From an uncultured Rubrobacteraceae bacterium (GTDB taxonomy: Bacteria > Actinomycetota > Rubrobacteria > Rubrobacterales > Rubrobacteraceae): a stretch of DNA of 5,375 nucleotides. Below the pieces are notes generated by a model, which was given only the letters and a program-made list of their open reading frames with translations, was not told the origin of the DNA and ran no database searches. Location: NCBI GenBank assembly GCA_902805985.1, contig CADCUW010000308.1:1-5375 (forward strand), read 5' to 3'. Of this stretch, positions 1 to 5,223 are shown in pieces (positions within the stretch are counted from its first letter, which is position 1; every line of letters begins with the position of its first letter). The translations under genes and the position numbers were made by a program.

Positions 1-621
1 GATCTGGAAGATGGGCTCCCCGCTCTCGGGCGGCGTACAGCTCGTCAGCGCCATGCCCATCGAGCGGACGTTCCCGTTGACCTTCTCGGCGAGCTCCTTG
101 ATGCCGGCCAGGTCCTTGCCGTCGTCGGCGGCGGCGCCGCAGATCTTGTGCACGAAGATGGTGCCCGCGATCCCGCGCCGTCCGCTCGTGAACGTCGAGT
201 CCTCGACGGCCACGTCGTCGTTTGTGACCACGTAGTCGGTCTGGATGCCTTCGGCCTCGGCAAGCTCCCCGGCCATCTCGAAGTTGAGGACGTCGCCGGT
301 GTAGTTCTTGACGACGTAGAAGACGCCCGCGCCCCCGTCTACGGCCTTGGTGGCCTCGAGCATCTGGTCCGGGGTCGGGCTGGTGAAGACGGAGCCGGCG
401 CAGGCGGCATCCAGCATGCCGGGGCCGACGTATCCGCCGTGGGCTGGTTCGTGGCCCGAGCCGCCGCCTGAGACGAGGGCAACCTTCCCCTGCACGGGGG
501 CGTCGGCCCTGAGGATGACGCCGTTGTCGGGGAGCAGGCGTAGCATGCCACCGTGGGCGAGCTCCATGCCCCGGAGCATCTCCTCGACCACCCGCTCCGG
601 GGCGTTGATGAGCTTCTTCAT
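1..621 (-). CDS. dhaK: Dihydroxyacetone kinase subunit DhaK, N-terminal 207 residues (runs off left edge)
   Basis: The first 207 codons of a DhaK-type dihydroxyacetone kinase K domain, a cytoplasmic protein that binds dihydroxyacetone so it can be phosphorylated to DHAP. The protein begins MKKLINAPERVVEEMLRGME. It carries the family signature GGGSGHEP at residues 52-59, followed by HGGYVGPGMLDAACAG, VKNYTGDVLNF (Asp110) and the GRRGIAGT stretch near residue 150. By family knowledge, His57 and Asp110 match the substrate-pocket His and Asp. The histidine that covalently binds dihydroxyacetone lies in a later GIHGEPG motif, just beyond the window edge. The ATG at 621 is supported by AAGGA five bases upstream. 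The start lies 21 bp after the glpK stop, so the two genes probably share a transcript. The window does not show whether a DhaL domain is fused or encoded separately, so the phosphoryl donor (ATP or a PTS phosphoprotein) cannot be decided. Confidence 0.95.
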   Translation of the reverse strand, partial: MKKLINAPERVVEEMLRGMELAHGGMLRLLPDNGVILRADAPVQGKVALVSGGGSGHEPAHGGYVGPGMLDAACAGSVFTSPTPDQMLEATKAVDGGAGVFYVVKNYTGDVLNFEMAGELAEAEGIQTDYVVTNDDVAVEDSTFTSGRRGIAGTIFVHKICGAAADDGKDLAGIKELAEKVNGNVRSMGMALTSCTPPESGEPIFQI

Positions 622-642
622 CGTTTTCCTTTCAGGCCCTCG

Positions 643-2163
643 TCAGGCCAGCGGGGATTCGACGGCTTCCTGGGCCCAGTCCTTGGAGCGGGCAACGGCC
701 TCCTGCCACCTGCCGTAGAGGCGCTCGCGCTCCTCCTCGCCCATCTGCGGCTCGTAGCGGCGCCTGAGGCGCCAGCGGGTCTTCAGCTCCTCCTGGTCTT
801 GCCAGAAGCCGACCGCCAGGCCCGCGAGGTAGGCCGCGCCGAGGGCGGTGGTCTCCAGGGTCTCCGGCACCTCGACGGGCACGCCGAGGATGTCCGCCTG
901 GAACTGCATCATCCAGCGGTTGGCGGCGGCGCCTCCGTCGGCCTTGAAGGTCGGGATCTTCTCCCCCGAGTCCGCCTGCATGGCCTCGACCGCGTCGCGG
1001 GTCTGGTAGCACATGGCCTCGAGCGCCGCCCGCGCCAGGTGCGCCTTCGTCGAGCCGCGCGTAAGCCCCACGATGGTCCCGCGGGCGTAGGAGTCCCAGT
1101 GCGGCGCCCCGAGCCCGACGAGCCCGGGCACGAAGTACACGTCGTCGTTGGAGTCGAGGCTGCTGGCGAGCTCCTCGGTCTCGGCGGCGTCCTTGATGAT
1201 GCCCAGGCCGTCGCGGAGCCACTGGACGGCCGCTCCCGTGATGAAGATAGCGCCCTCCAGCGCGTACTCGACGGGCTGGTCGCCTATGCCCCAGGCGATG
1301 GTGGTGAGCATCTGGCGCTCGCTCCTGATGGGCTCGGTGCCCGTGTTCATGAGGGCGAAGGAGCCCGTGCCGTAGGTGTTCTTGGTGAGGCCTTTCTCGA
1401 AGGCTACCTCGCCGAAGAGGGCGGCCTGCTGGTCGCCGGCAACTCCTGCCACGGGGACCTCGGCGCCGAAGACGCCGGCGTCGGTGTTACCGTAGACGTA
1501 GGAGCTGGGCCTGACCTCCGGGAGCATCTCCTTCGGTGCGCCGAGCATCTCGAGGAGATCGTCGTCCCACTTGAGGTCGAAGATATTGTACATGAGGGTC
1601 CTGGAGGCGTTCGTGTAGTCTGTGACGTGCTCCTGGCCCCCGGTGAGCTTGTAGATCAGCCACGTGTCTATGGTGCCGAAGGCGATCTCGCCGTTCTGCG
1701 CCCGCTCCTTGAGGCCGTCCTGGTTGTCCAGGAGCCACTTGACCTTGGAGCCGGAGAAGTAGGCGTCGATGACGAGGCCGGTCTTGCCCGAGACCATGTC
1801 GCCGTAGCCCTGCTCAGCGAGCTCGGTGCAGATCTGGGCCCCGCGCCTGTCCTGCCAGACAATGGCGTTGTGGACGGGCTCGCCGGTGCTCCTGTCCCAC
1901 ATGACGACCGTCTCGCGCTGGTTGGTGATCCCGATGGAGGCTATGTCTCCCGGCTGGACGCCTGCATCCTGGAGCGCCTGACGCATCACGCCGAGGGTTA
2001 CGTCCCAGATCTCGTTGGCGTCGTGCTCGACCCAACCGGGCCTCGGATAGTGCTGCGTGAACTCCTGCTGTGCCTCACCCACCGTCGCGGAATCGTGGTT
2101 GAAGACTATCGCCCGACTCGACGTGGTCCCCTGGTCTATCGCCAGTATGTATTCGCCTGCCAT
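643..2163 (-). CDS. glpK: Glycerol kinase
   Basis: A complete 506-residue glycerol kinase of the FGGY carbohydrate kinase family, the usual length. It phosphorylates glycerol to sn-glycerol 3-phosphate with ATP in the cytoplasm. The N-terminal phosphate loop [12 protein letters not shown] is at residues 10-21. Glycerol-binding residues are in family positions: Arg83-Glu84 (TNQRETVV), Trp103 (IVWQDRR), Tyr135 and Asp244 ([11 protein letters not shown]). The first FGGY signature is [13 protein letters not shown] (135-147), and the second begins [10 protein letters not shown] at residue 362. The C-terminal nucleotide site [18 protein letters not shown] is at 408-425. The ATG start is preceded by GGAGG with an 8-base spacer (2172-2176). 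The phosphorylatable histidine of Firmicutes GlpK, located shortly before the VPIAG strand, is not present here ([13 protein letters not shown]), nor is the E. coli GGxGG fructose-bisphosphate loop. Control by HPr phosphorylation or fructose bisphosphate therefore looks unlikely. It is followed closely by dhaK. Confidence 0.98.
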   Translation of the reverse strand: MAGEYILAIDQGTTSSRAIVFNHDSATVGEAQQEFTQHYPRPGWVEHDANEIWDVTLGVMRQALQDAGVQPGDIASIGITNQRETVVMWDRSTGEPVHNAIVWQDRRGAQICTELAEQGYGDMVSGKTGLVIDAYFSGSKVKWLLDNQDGLKERAQNGEIAFGTIDTWLIYKLTGGQEHVTDYTNASRTLMYNIFDLKWDDDLLEMLGAPKEMLPEVRPSSYVYGNTDAGVFGAEVPVAGVAGDQQAALFGEVAFEKGLTKNTYGTGSFALMNTGTEPIRSERQMLTTIAWGIGDQPVEYALEGAIFITGAAVQWLRDGLGIIKDAAETEELASSLDSNDDVYFVPGLVGLGAPHWDSYARGTIVGLTRGSTKAHLARAALEAMCYQTRDAVEAMQADSGEKIPTFKADGGAAANRWMMQFQADILGVPVEVPETLETTALGAAYLAGLAVGFWQDQEELKTRWRLRRRYEPQMGEEERERLYGRWQEAVARSKDWAQEAVESPLA

Positions 2164-2325
2164 CCCTTACGCCTCCGTCTCCATCAAATCCCTGTAAGAC
2201 CCCTCGAAGAGCGCCGTCCACCCCAGATTCCACCTCCGTTGTTCCCCGCCGCAAGGCACGCGCCACCGCCAGATAAAACTTCTCCCTTCCGCCACCATGC
2301 ATCTTCCCTAACTTTTGACCTTCCG
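2164..2325 (-). other. Leader region of glpK
   Basis: If transcription starts from the promoter candidate at 2326-2354, glpK has an untranslated leader of about 155 nt here. Read on the minus strand it is purine-rich, with repeated GGTGGCGG/GGCGGTGGCG stretches, and ends in GGAGG before the ATG. A short open frame starting at ATG 2302 overlaps the start of glpK in a different frame. It has no clear third-position G/C enrichment, so I do not call it a gene. I see no recognisable riboswitch or strong terminator hairpin. Confidence 0.35.
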
Positions 2326-2354
2326 AGCGTAACGGAGCCGCAAACCCGCGTCAA
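2326..2354 (-). promoter_or_regulatory. Candidate sigma70-type promoter for glpK-dhaK
   Basis: On the minus strand a TTGACG hexamer (2354-2349) is followed, after exactly 17 bases, by TACGCT (2331-2326). The -35 matches TTGACA at five of six positions. The -10 keeps the three most conserved bases (TA...T). The predicted start is near 2319. The spacing is ideal, but high-GC genomes give such pairs by chance and no transcript data are available. The -35 hexamer is also the left arm of the inverted repeat at 2349-2372. Confidence 0.45.
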
Positions 2355-2372
2355 GAACCCCTGCTATTGACG
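2349..2372. promoter_or_regulatory. Inverted repeat CGTCAA-N12-TTGACG, possible operator
   Basis: Two perfect 6-bp arms, CGTCAA (2349-2354) and TTGACG (2367-2372), are separated by 12 bp, with one further matched pair inside the spacer (A2356/T2365). The left arm is the putative -35 of glpK read on the minus strand. The right arm is a -35-like hexamer facing the rightward genes, though no good -10 lies 16-18 bp beyond it. The dyad could be a binding site for a regulator of the glycerol genes, or simply two back-to-back -35 elements. No regulator gene is in the window. Confidence 0.35.
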
Positions 2373-2381
2373 GCCCGACGA

Positions 2382-2387
2382 TATACT
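2382..2387 (+). promoter_or_regulatory. Candidate -10 element for a leaderless rightward transcript
   Basis: TATACT matches the -10 consensus at five of six positions and ends seven bases before the ATG at 2395. Transcription would then begin at or next to that ATG, the arrangement of leaderless mRNAs that are common in actinobacteria. No convincing -35 is found 16-19 bp upstream, since the nearby TTGACG is only 9 bp away. The call rests on the hexamer and its distance to the ATG. Confidence 0.3.
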
Positions 2388-2447
2388 CGGTTGGATGGAC
2401 CAGCGCAGGCGCATAAGGTTGAAGCAGTACTCGACGAAGGTTGGATG
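2384..2447 (+). repeat. Short imperfect direct repeat TACTCG...GGTTGGATG
   Basis: GGTTGGATG occurs at 2389-2397 and again at 2439-2447, exactly 50 bp apart, and each copy is preceded by TACTCG (2384-2389 and 2428-2433). In the first copy the two words overlap by one G; in the second they are separated by ACGAA. Both copies end in an ATG, in two different reading frames. The origin may be a small local duplication, but a match this short may also be chance. Confidence 0.35.
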
Positions 2448-2499
2448 AGTGTCCAAGTTCGCCCCAGGGGACCTGGAGCAGGCACTGGAGGCTTCATGA
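2395..2499 (+). pseudogene. Probable broken small gene (in-frame TGA), unknown function
   Basis: From ATG 2395 the frame reads MDQRRRIRLKQYSTKVG, hits TGA at 2446, and resumes as VSKFAPGDLEQALEAS before TGA at 2497. By hand count, 25 of 32 sense codons after the ATG end in G or C, similar to real genes here. The competing frame starting at ATG 2445 has only about 7 of 16 over 2448-2495. The peptide is basic at first and then helix-forming. The same coding signature then moves to another frame at 2496. Either this is a decayed gene with one nonsense mutation (possibly TGG to TGA) and one frameshift, or it is a set of tiny coupled ORFs in which GTG 2449 restarts translation directly after the stop. 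I do not recognise the product. Confidence 0.35.
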
Positions 2500-2609
2500 G
2501 CGGCGTGGAGACGCGGGATGACGCGGGGTACGTGCCGTCCGGCGGTGGCCTGCTCGTCCGGCTGCTCGGCGGGGGCGTGGAGGGCGCCGGAGTACGGGTC
2601 ACGGCGTAG
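2496..2609 (+). CDS. Small 37-aa ORF, or frameshifted 3' part of the preceding gene
   Basis: The ATG at 2496 overlaps the TGA of the preceding frame (ATGA) and has GGAGG four bases upstream (2487-2491), so it could be translated by coupling. It encodes MSGVETRDDAGYVPSGGG, then LLVRLLGGGVEGAGVRVTA. By hand count 32 of 36 codons after the ATG end in G or C, a strong coding signature. Its TAG stop directly abuts the GTG start of the first small membrane protein. There is no signal peptide, and the only hydrophobic patch is the short GGLLVRLLGGG. I cannot assign a function. It may be a genuine micro-protein or the tail of a gene broken at about 2497. Confidence 0.4.
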   Translation: MSGVETRDDAGYVPSGGGLLVRLLGGGVEGAGVRVTA

Positions 2610-2876
2610 GTGTTCGGGCTTCCCCTGTTGCAGGTCGTGTCCATAGTCGGGGCGCTGGCCGTGCTCGGGGCGTTCGCGGCCGACCAGTTCGGCTGGGTGG
2701 ATCCGGGGCGTCTCTCTTACGCGCTGGCCAACTTCGTCGGGGCCGCGATCCTGACGGCGGTCGCTGTGATCGACGGCCAGGTAGGATTCATCTTCCTCCA
2801 GGGAGCGTGGTCGCTCATCAGCCTGTGGGGCGCCTTCATCATCCTGCGCGGCGGGCCCGGACCGCGGTCCAGGTAG
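2610..2876 (+). CDS. Small CBU_0592-like membrane protein, copy A (88 aa)
   Basis: An 88-residue hydrophobic protein with three predicted membrane helices at about residues 6-24, 37-54 and 58-79, and a short basic tail GGPGPRSR. The pattern of a first helix with G-A-L, a conserved YxLxNxxGA in the second and a GxWxLISLxG in the third resembles the CBU_0592-like family of small membrane proteins, as I remember it. The family has no established function. It is about 53% identical to the next gene (41 of 78 positions aligned by eye). The GTG start follows the upstream TAG with no gap and has no good Shine-Dalgarno site, so translation may depend on coupling. Alignment with copy B makes TTG 2628 a possible alternative start. 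Confidence 0.75.
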   Translation: MFGLPLLQVVSIVGALAVLGAFAADQFGWVDPGRLSYALANFVGAAILTAVAVIDGQVGFIFLQGAWSLISLWGAFIILRGGPGPRSR

Positions 2877-2885
2877 GGAGTCCGT

Positions 2886-3134
2886 TTGCTGCAGGCGATC
2901 TCGGTGGTGGGCGCGCTCGCCATACTCGTAGCCTACGGGGCGAACCAGCTCGGGAAGGTCGAGTTGGACAACCTCCCGTACCAGCTAGCTAACCTGATCG
3001 GGTCCGCGATCCTGGTTGTCGTCGCCGTGGTGGAGGTCCAGCTCGGCTTTATCCTGCTCGAAGGTGTCTGGGCGCTGGTGAGCCTCCGGGCCGTGGTCAA
3101 GATCCTGCGCGGAGACCCCCCGCGCAGGGGATAA
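2886..3134 (+). CDS. Small CBU_0592-like membrane protein, copy B (82 aa)
   Basis: A tandem paralogue of the preceding gene: 82 residues with three predicted membrane helices at about 4-22, 31-50 and 52-75, and a basic tail RGDPPRRG. It shares the motifs LQ..S.VGALA, YxLANxxGxAIL and LGFIxLxGxWxLxSL with copy A. It starts 9 bp after copy A's stop. The TTG at 2886 is chosen because GGGAG (2876-2880) lies five bases upstream and the N-terminus then aligns with copy A. Copy B replaces several hydrophobic residues of copy A's third helix (WGAFII) with RAVVKI, adding Arg and Lys, so the two copies are not redundant in surface charge. They could form a hetero-oligomer, but that is inference. Confidence 0.75.
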   Translation: MLQAISVVGALAILVAYGANQLGKVELDNLPYQLANLIGSAILVVVAVVEVQLGFILLEGVWALVSLRAVVKILRGDPPRRG

Positions 3135-3380
3135 CACTGGACGGACCGGTTCCCGGACCAGGATCTCACCGCGAAGGGTAGAACCCTGGTTTCACGACCG
3201 CGACAGGCCCGCGTGCCGGATGTCCACTGCAGGATTGGCGCACAGAGGCGAATAACCCGGGCTTCCGCGAACTTGCTCCCCTGGGCGTAGGCACTTTCCT
3301 TCTTCAGACCGAGGCCCCGCGGTGCGCTCCGGCATAGATTCATCTTGCAGTCCTGCATACGTCCAGAAGGGGTCGGTACC
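3135..3380 (+). other. Intergenic region before the serine hydrolase
   Basis: No gene is supported in this 246-bp stretch; open frames on the minus strand are shadows of the flanking genes. A CCCC-GCGCA-GGGG hairpin (about 3117-3129) sits over the end of copy B without a T-run, so it is a weak terminator candidate. Two helices could interleave: GGTTC (3148-3152) with GAACC (3181-3185), and ACCAGG (3157-3162) with CCTGGT (3185-3190), a pseudoknot-like order. A TAGATT -10-like hexamer is at 3336-3341 with no matching -35. A short dyad TGCAG-TC-CTGCA is at 3347-3358, 22 bp before the start codon. Confidence 0.4.
3367..3372 (+). promoter_or_regulatory. Ribosome binding site fixing the serine hydrolase start
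   Basis: AAGGGG lies eight bases before GTG 3381 and decides the start. The upstream in-frame ATG at 3345 has no such site. It would add twelve residues ahead of the basic segment that begins the signal peptide. Confidence 0.75.
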
Positions 3381-4955
3381 GTGGGAGCACGTTCGAAGAG
3401 GGTCGCGATCTTGCTGGGCGCGGTCGGCATATCCGTTCTGATCCTCGCCCTGGTTCAACCGTCCGCTAGGGCCGCCACGCCCACCGGCGCACCGGACCTG
3501 GAGCGAGTCGACGCTTTTATCGAGGACGCGATGCGCGAGCGGGGCGTACCGGGCGCGGCCATCGTCGTCGTTCGCGGCGACAGGATCGTGCATATGAAGG
3601 GCTTTGGCGAAGCGGACGGTCGGGGACGCGCGGTCACGCCGCAGACGCCATTTCGAATCGGCTCCTCGACCAAGTCGTTCACCGCGATGGCGGTCATGCA
3701 ACTCGTCGAGCGAGGTAAGGTCGACCTCCAGGCTCCGGTGCGGCGCTACCTGCCCTGGTTCCGTCTTACGGACGCCGGCGCTTCGGCGCGGATCACGGTG
3801 GCCGACCTCATCTACCACACGAGCGGCATACCCGGCGAGGCGAACGCGGCGGCGCTGGCCGATCCCACGCTGACCCTGGAGCAGAACGTGCGCGACCTGC
3901 GCGGCGTCGCCCCCAACCGGCCCGTGGGCGGCTCCTTCGAGTACTCGAACGCGAACTACGCCGCGCTCGGCCTCGTCGTCGAAGAAGTCTCCGGGCGGTC
4001 GTACGCCAACTACGTCCGGCACCACATCCTGGACCCCCTGGACATGCGCCACAGCTTCGCGACGCCGCGGAGCATGGGCCGCGGCGAACTAGCAGCGGGC
4101 CACCAGTGGTTCTTCGGCCTGCCCCGCCCCACCCCGGACCGCTTCATCCCGGGACAACTGCCGGCCGGCTTCCTCAGCGCCAGCGCCGAGGACATGGGCC
4201 ACTACCTGATCGCGCACACGAACAGCGGACGTTACGCCAACACCTCAATCCTATCGCCGGAGGGGATCGACACGTTGCACTCCCCCGGACCCGTCACCGA
4301 GGTCCCGGCCAACCCGGTCGCGGGAGGGTCGGGCGGCGCCTACGCGATGGGCTGGATCGAGGGTAAGGTCTACGGCGTGCCGGCCGTCTGGCACAACGGC
4401 GACGACTCGCGCAACGGCTCGCTGATGGTGCTCTCTGAGGACGGCTGGGCGATGGCGCTGCTAATAAACTCGAGCAACCCGCTCTCCGAGCTCGAGCCGA
4501 CAGACTACATCGCCTCGGGGGTCACGCGGCTGCTCGACGAACAGGAACCGGTGCCCACCGGCCTGCCCAGCATCGGACGCACCTACCTGGTCGTCGACGC
4601 CGTCCTGCTCGCGCTGTCGATACCGATCCTGGCTGCGGCCCTTCGGTTGCCCTGGTGGTACCGAAGCCTGCGCCGGCGGTTGCCCGAACGCCGGCCGTTG
4701 AGGGTGGTCTTGACCGCGCTGCGCGCGGGCACCGAGATCCTCGTCCCGGTCGCGATCCTCATGGCGATCCCGCAGTGGATCGGTTCCTGGTCACTCCTCA
4801 TGTTCGGCGTCCCCGACCTCGCGTGGTGGCTGCTAGATGCCTCGGGCCTCATCCTGGCGACCGGCCTCACGCGCGCCGCGCTGCTGGCGTGGGAGTTGGC
4901 CCGCACCGCCAAAGGCGCGACGCCCCCTTCGTCCCGGCCCGGGGCGAGAGTCTGA
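3381..4955 (+). CDS. Exported, membrane-anchored serine hydrolase (beta-lactamase/PBP-like family)
   Basis: A 524-residue protein of the class C beta-lactamase/penicillin-binding-protein-like serine hydrolase family. The signal peptide has a basic start MGARSKR, a hydrophobic core (8-25) and a likely cleavage after ARA (29-31). In the catalytic domain (about 38-390) the SxxK motif is S95-S-T-K98 within FRIGSSTKSFTAMAV, YxN is Y188-S-N190 and the third motif is H338-N-G340. The C-terminal part holds three or four membrane helices (about 403-422, 448-467 and 484-504), with a very basic loop RSLRRRLPERRPLR at 428-441 that would lie in the cytoplasm. This places the catalytic domain outside. Members cleave or transfer D-amino-acid peptides, esters or beta-lactams, and the substrate cannot be read from sequence. 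It is not a typical resistance enzyme, because it lacks the KTG motif and carries a membrane tail. It appears to be its own transcription unit. Confidence 0.92.
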   Translation: MGARSKRVAILLGAVGISVLILALVQPSARAATPTGAPDLERVDAFIEDAMRERGVPGAAIVVVRGDRIVHMKGFGEADGRGRAVTPQTPFRIGSSTKSFTAMAVMQLVERGKVDLQAPVRRYLPWFRLTDAGASARITVADLIYHTSGIPGEANAAALADPTLTLEQNVRDLRGVAPNRPVGGSFEYSNANYAALGLVVEEVSGRSYANYVRHHILDPLDMRHSFATPRSMGRGELAAGHQWFFGLPRPTPDRFIPGQLPAGFLSASAEDMGHYLIAHTNSGRYANTSILSPEGIDTLHSPGPVTEVPANPVAGGSGGAYAMGWIEGKVYGVPAVWHNGDDSRNGSLMVLSEDGWAMALLINSSNPLSELEPTDYIASGVTRLLDEQEPVPTGLPSIGRTYLVVDAVLLALSIPILAAALRLPWWYRSLRRRLPERRPLRVVLTALRAGTEILVPVAILMAIPQWIGSWSLLMFGVPDLAWWLLDASGLILATGLTRAALLAWELARTAKGATPPSSRPGARV

Positions 4956-4960
4956 AGACT

Positions 4961-5030
4961 CGAAACGGGCTTCTACCCAGGAAAAACTGGGACGTCCGGC
5001 GAATAGAGCTGCTCACCAGGAGCCCGTTCG
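4961..5030 (+). terminator. Possible T-less terminator structure after the serine hydrolase
   Basis: CGAAACGGGCT (4961-4971) pairs with AGCCCGTTCG (5021-5030), with one unpaired base. The enclosed stretch holds a smaller hairpin, CCCAG-GAAAAA-CTGGG (4976-4991). It begins six bases after the stop codon of the hydrolase. No T-run follows, as is frequent for terminators in high-GC actinobacteria, so the role is uncertain. It could also stabilise the 3' end of the mRNA. Confidence 0.35.
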
Positions 5031-5108
5031 AGAGCTGGCACCCGGCCTGATCGTCCAATAGCAGCGGGACGCCCCTCACGAGTATAGAACTGATGGTCCC
5101 GGCCAGAC

Positions 5109-5146
5109 CCGGCTGACCAACGACGGTCGAACCCGACTGCAGCCGG
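5109..5146 (+). other. Two-tier stem-loop in the transporter upstream region
   Basis: CCGGCTG (5109-5115) is the exact complement of CAGCCGG (5140-5146). Inside, GTCG (5126-5129) pairs with CGAC (5134-5137) around an AACC loop, leaving an asymmetric internal loop. The outer stem is in competition with a TGGTC/GACCA pairing at 5094-5119. This may be a leader structure or a bidirectional terminator; nothing identifies a known RNA family. Confidence 0.3.
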
Positions 5147-5202
5147 TCCCCTGGAGAACCGTCCGGCGAGGACCTGAATGCCCCGCCGCGCCCTTTGTCC
5201 CG

Positions 5203-5223
5203 GGCCCGTACAATGTCCGGGCC
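5203..5223. promoter_or_regulatory. 21-bp near-perfect palindrome covering a -10-like hexamer; likely operator
   Basis: The left half GGCCCGTACA (5203-5212) and right half TGTCCGGGCC (5214-5223) match as inverted repeats at nine of ten positions around a central A (5213). The only mismatch is T5209/C5217. The hexamer TACAAT (5209-5214), a good -10 candidate, lies in the centre, and the palindrome ends at the base before the transporter's TTG start. Its size and symmetry fit a dimeric repressor site that would block RNA polymerase. As RNA it would instead form a 6-bp GC hairpin next to the start codon. No -35 was found at 16-18 bp from TACAAT. Confidence 0.5.

Larger units (their letters stand above)
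4956..5223 (+). other. Structured intergenic region between hydrolase and transporter
   Basis: This 268-bp gap holds no gene that I can support; frames open here lack homology and mirror the neighbours. No tRNA cloverleaf was found. It contains several inverted repeats, listed separately: a terminator-like structure at 4961-5030, a two-tier stem-loop at 5109-5146 and a palindrome at 5203-5223. TGGTC (5094-5098) can also pair with GACCA (5115-5119), competing with the 5109-5146 stem. GGTCC (5145-5149) can pair with GGACC (5170-5174). Confidence 0.5.

Noticed and set aside
2075..2302. A 75-codon minus-strand frame starting in the glpK leader and overlapping glpK
   Set aside because: Third positions show no coding bias, more than half of it overlaps glpK or its ribosome site in another frame, and the product is unrecognised. 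It was considered as a leader peptide, but nothing supports this.
553..2370. A 605-codon open frame on the plus strand opposite glpK
   Set aside because: It lies antisense to a fully convincing glycerol kinase. Long antisense frames are expected in high-GC genes, and its product is a repetitive Gly/Leu/Val/Asp/Glu-rich sequence with no recognisable domain.
2351..2644. A 97-codon minus-strand frame opposite the broken-frame region
   Set aside because: Pro/Ser/Thr/Arg-rich composition typical of an antisense reading of GC-rich coding DNA. The plus-strand frames show far better third-position bias.
3345..3380. ATG at 3345 as the serine hydrolase start
   Set aside because: It would add MQSCIRPEGVGT ahead of a normal signal peptide and lacks a ribosome site, while GTG 3381 has AAGGGG at an eight-base spacing.
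3192..4052. A 286-codon open frame on the minus strand opposite the serine hydrolase
   Set aside because: It mirrors the hydrolase coding sequence, has no motif and no ribosome site that I can see.
5121..5140. TCGAACCCGA, reminiscent of a tRNA T-arm (minus strand GGTTCGA)
   Set aside because: No acceptor stem, anticodon arm or D-arm could be placed on either strand at the right distances.
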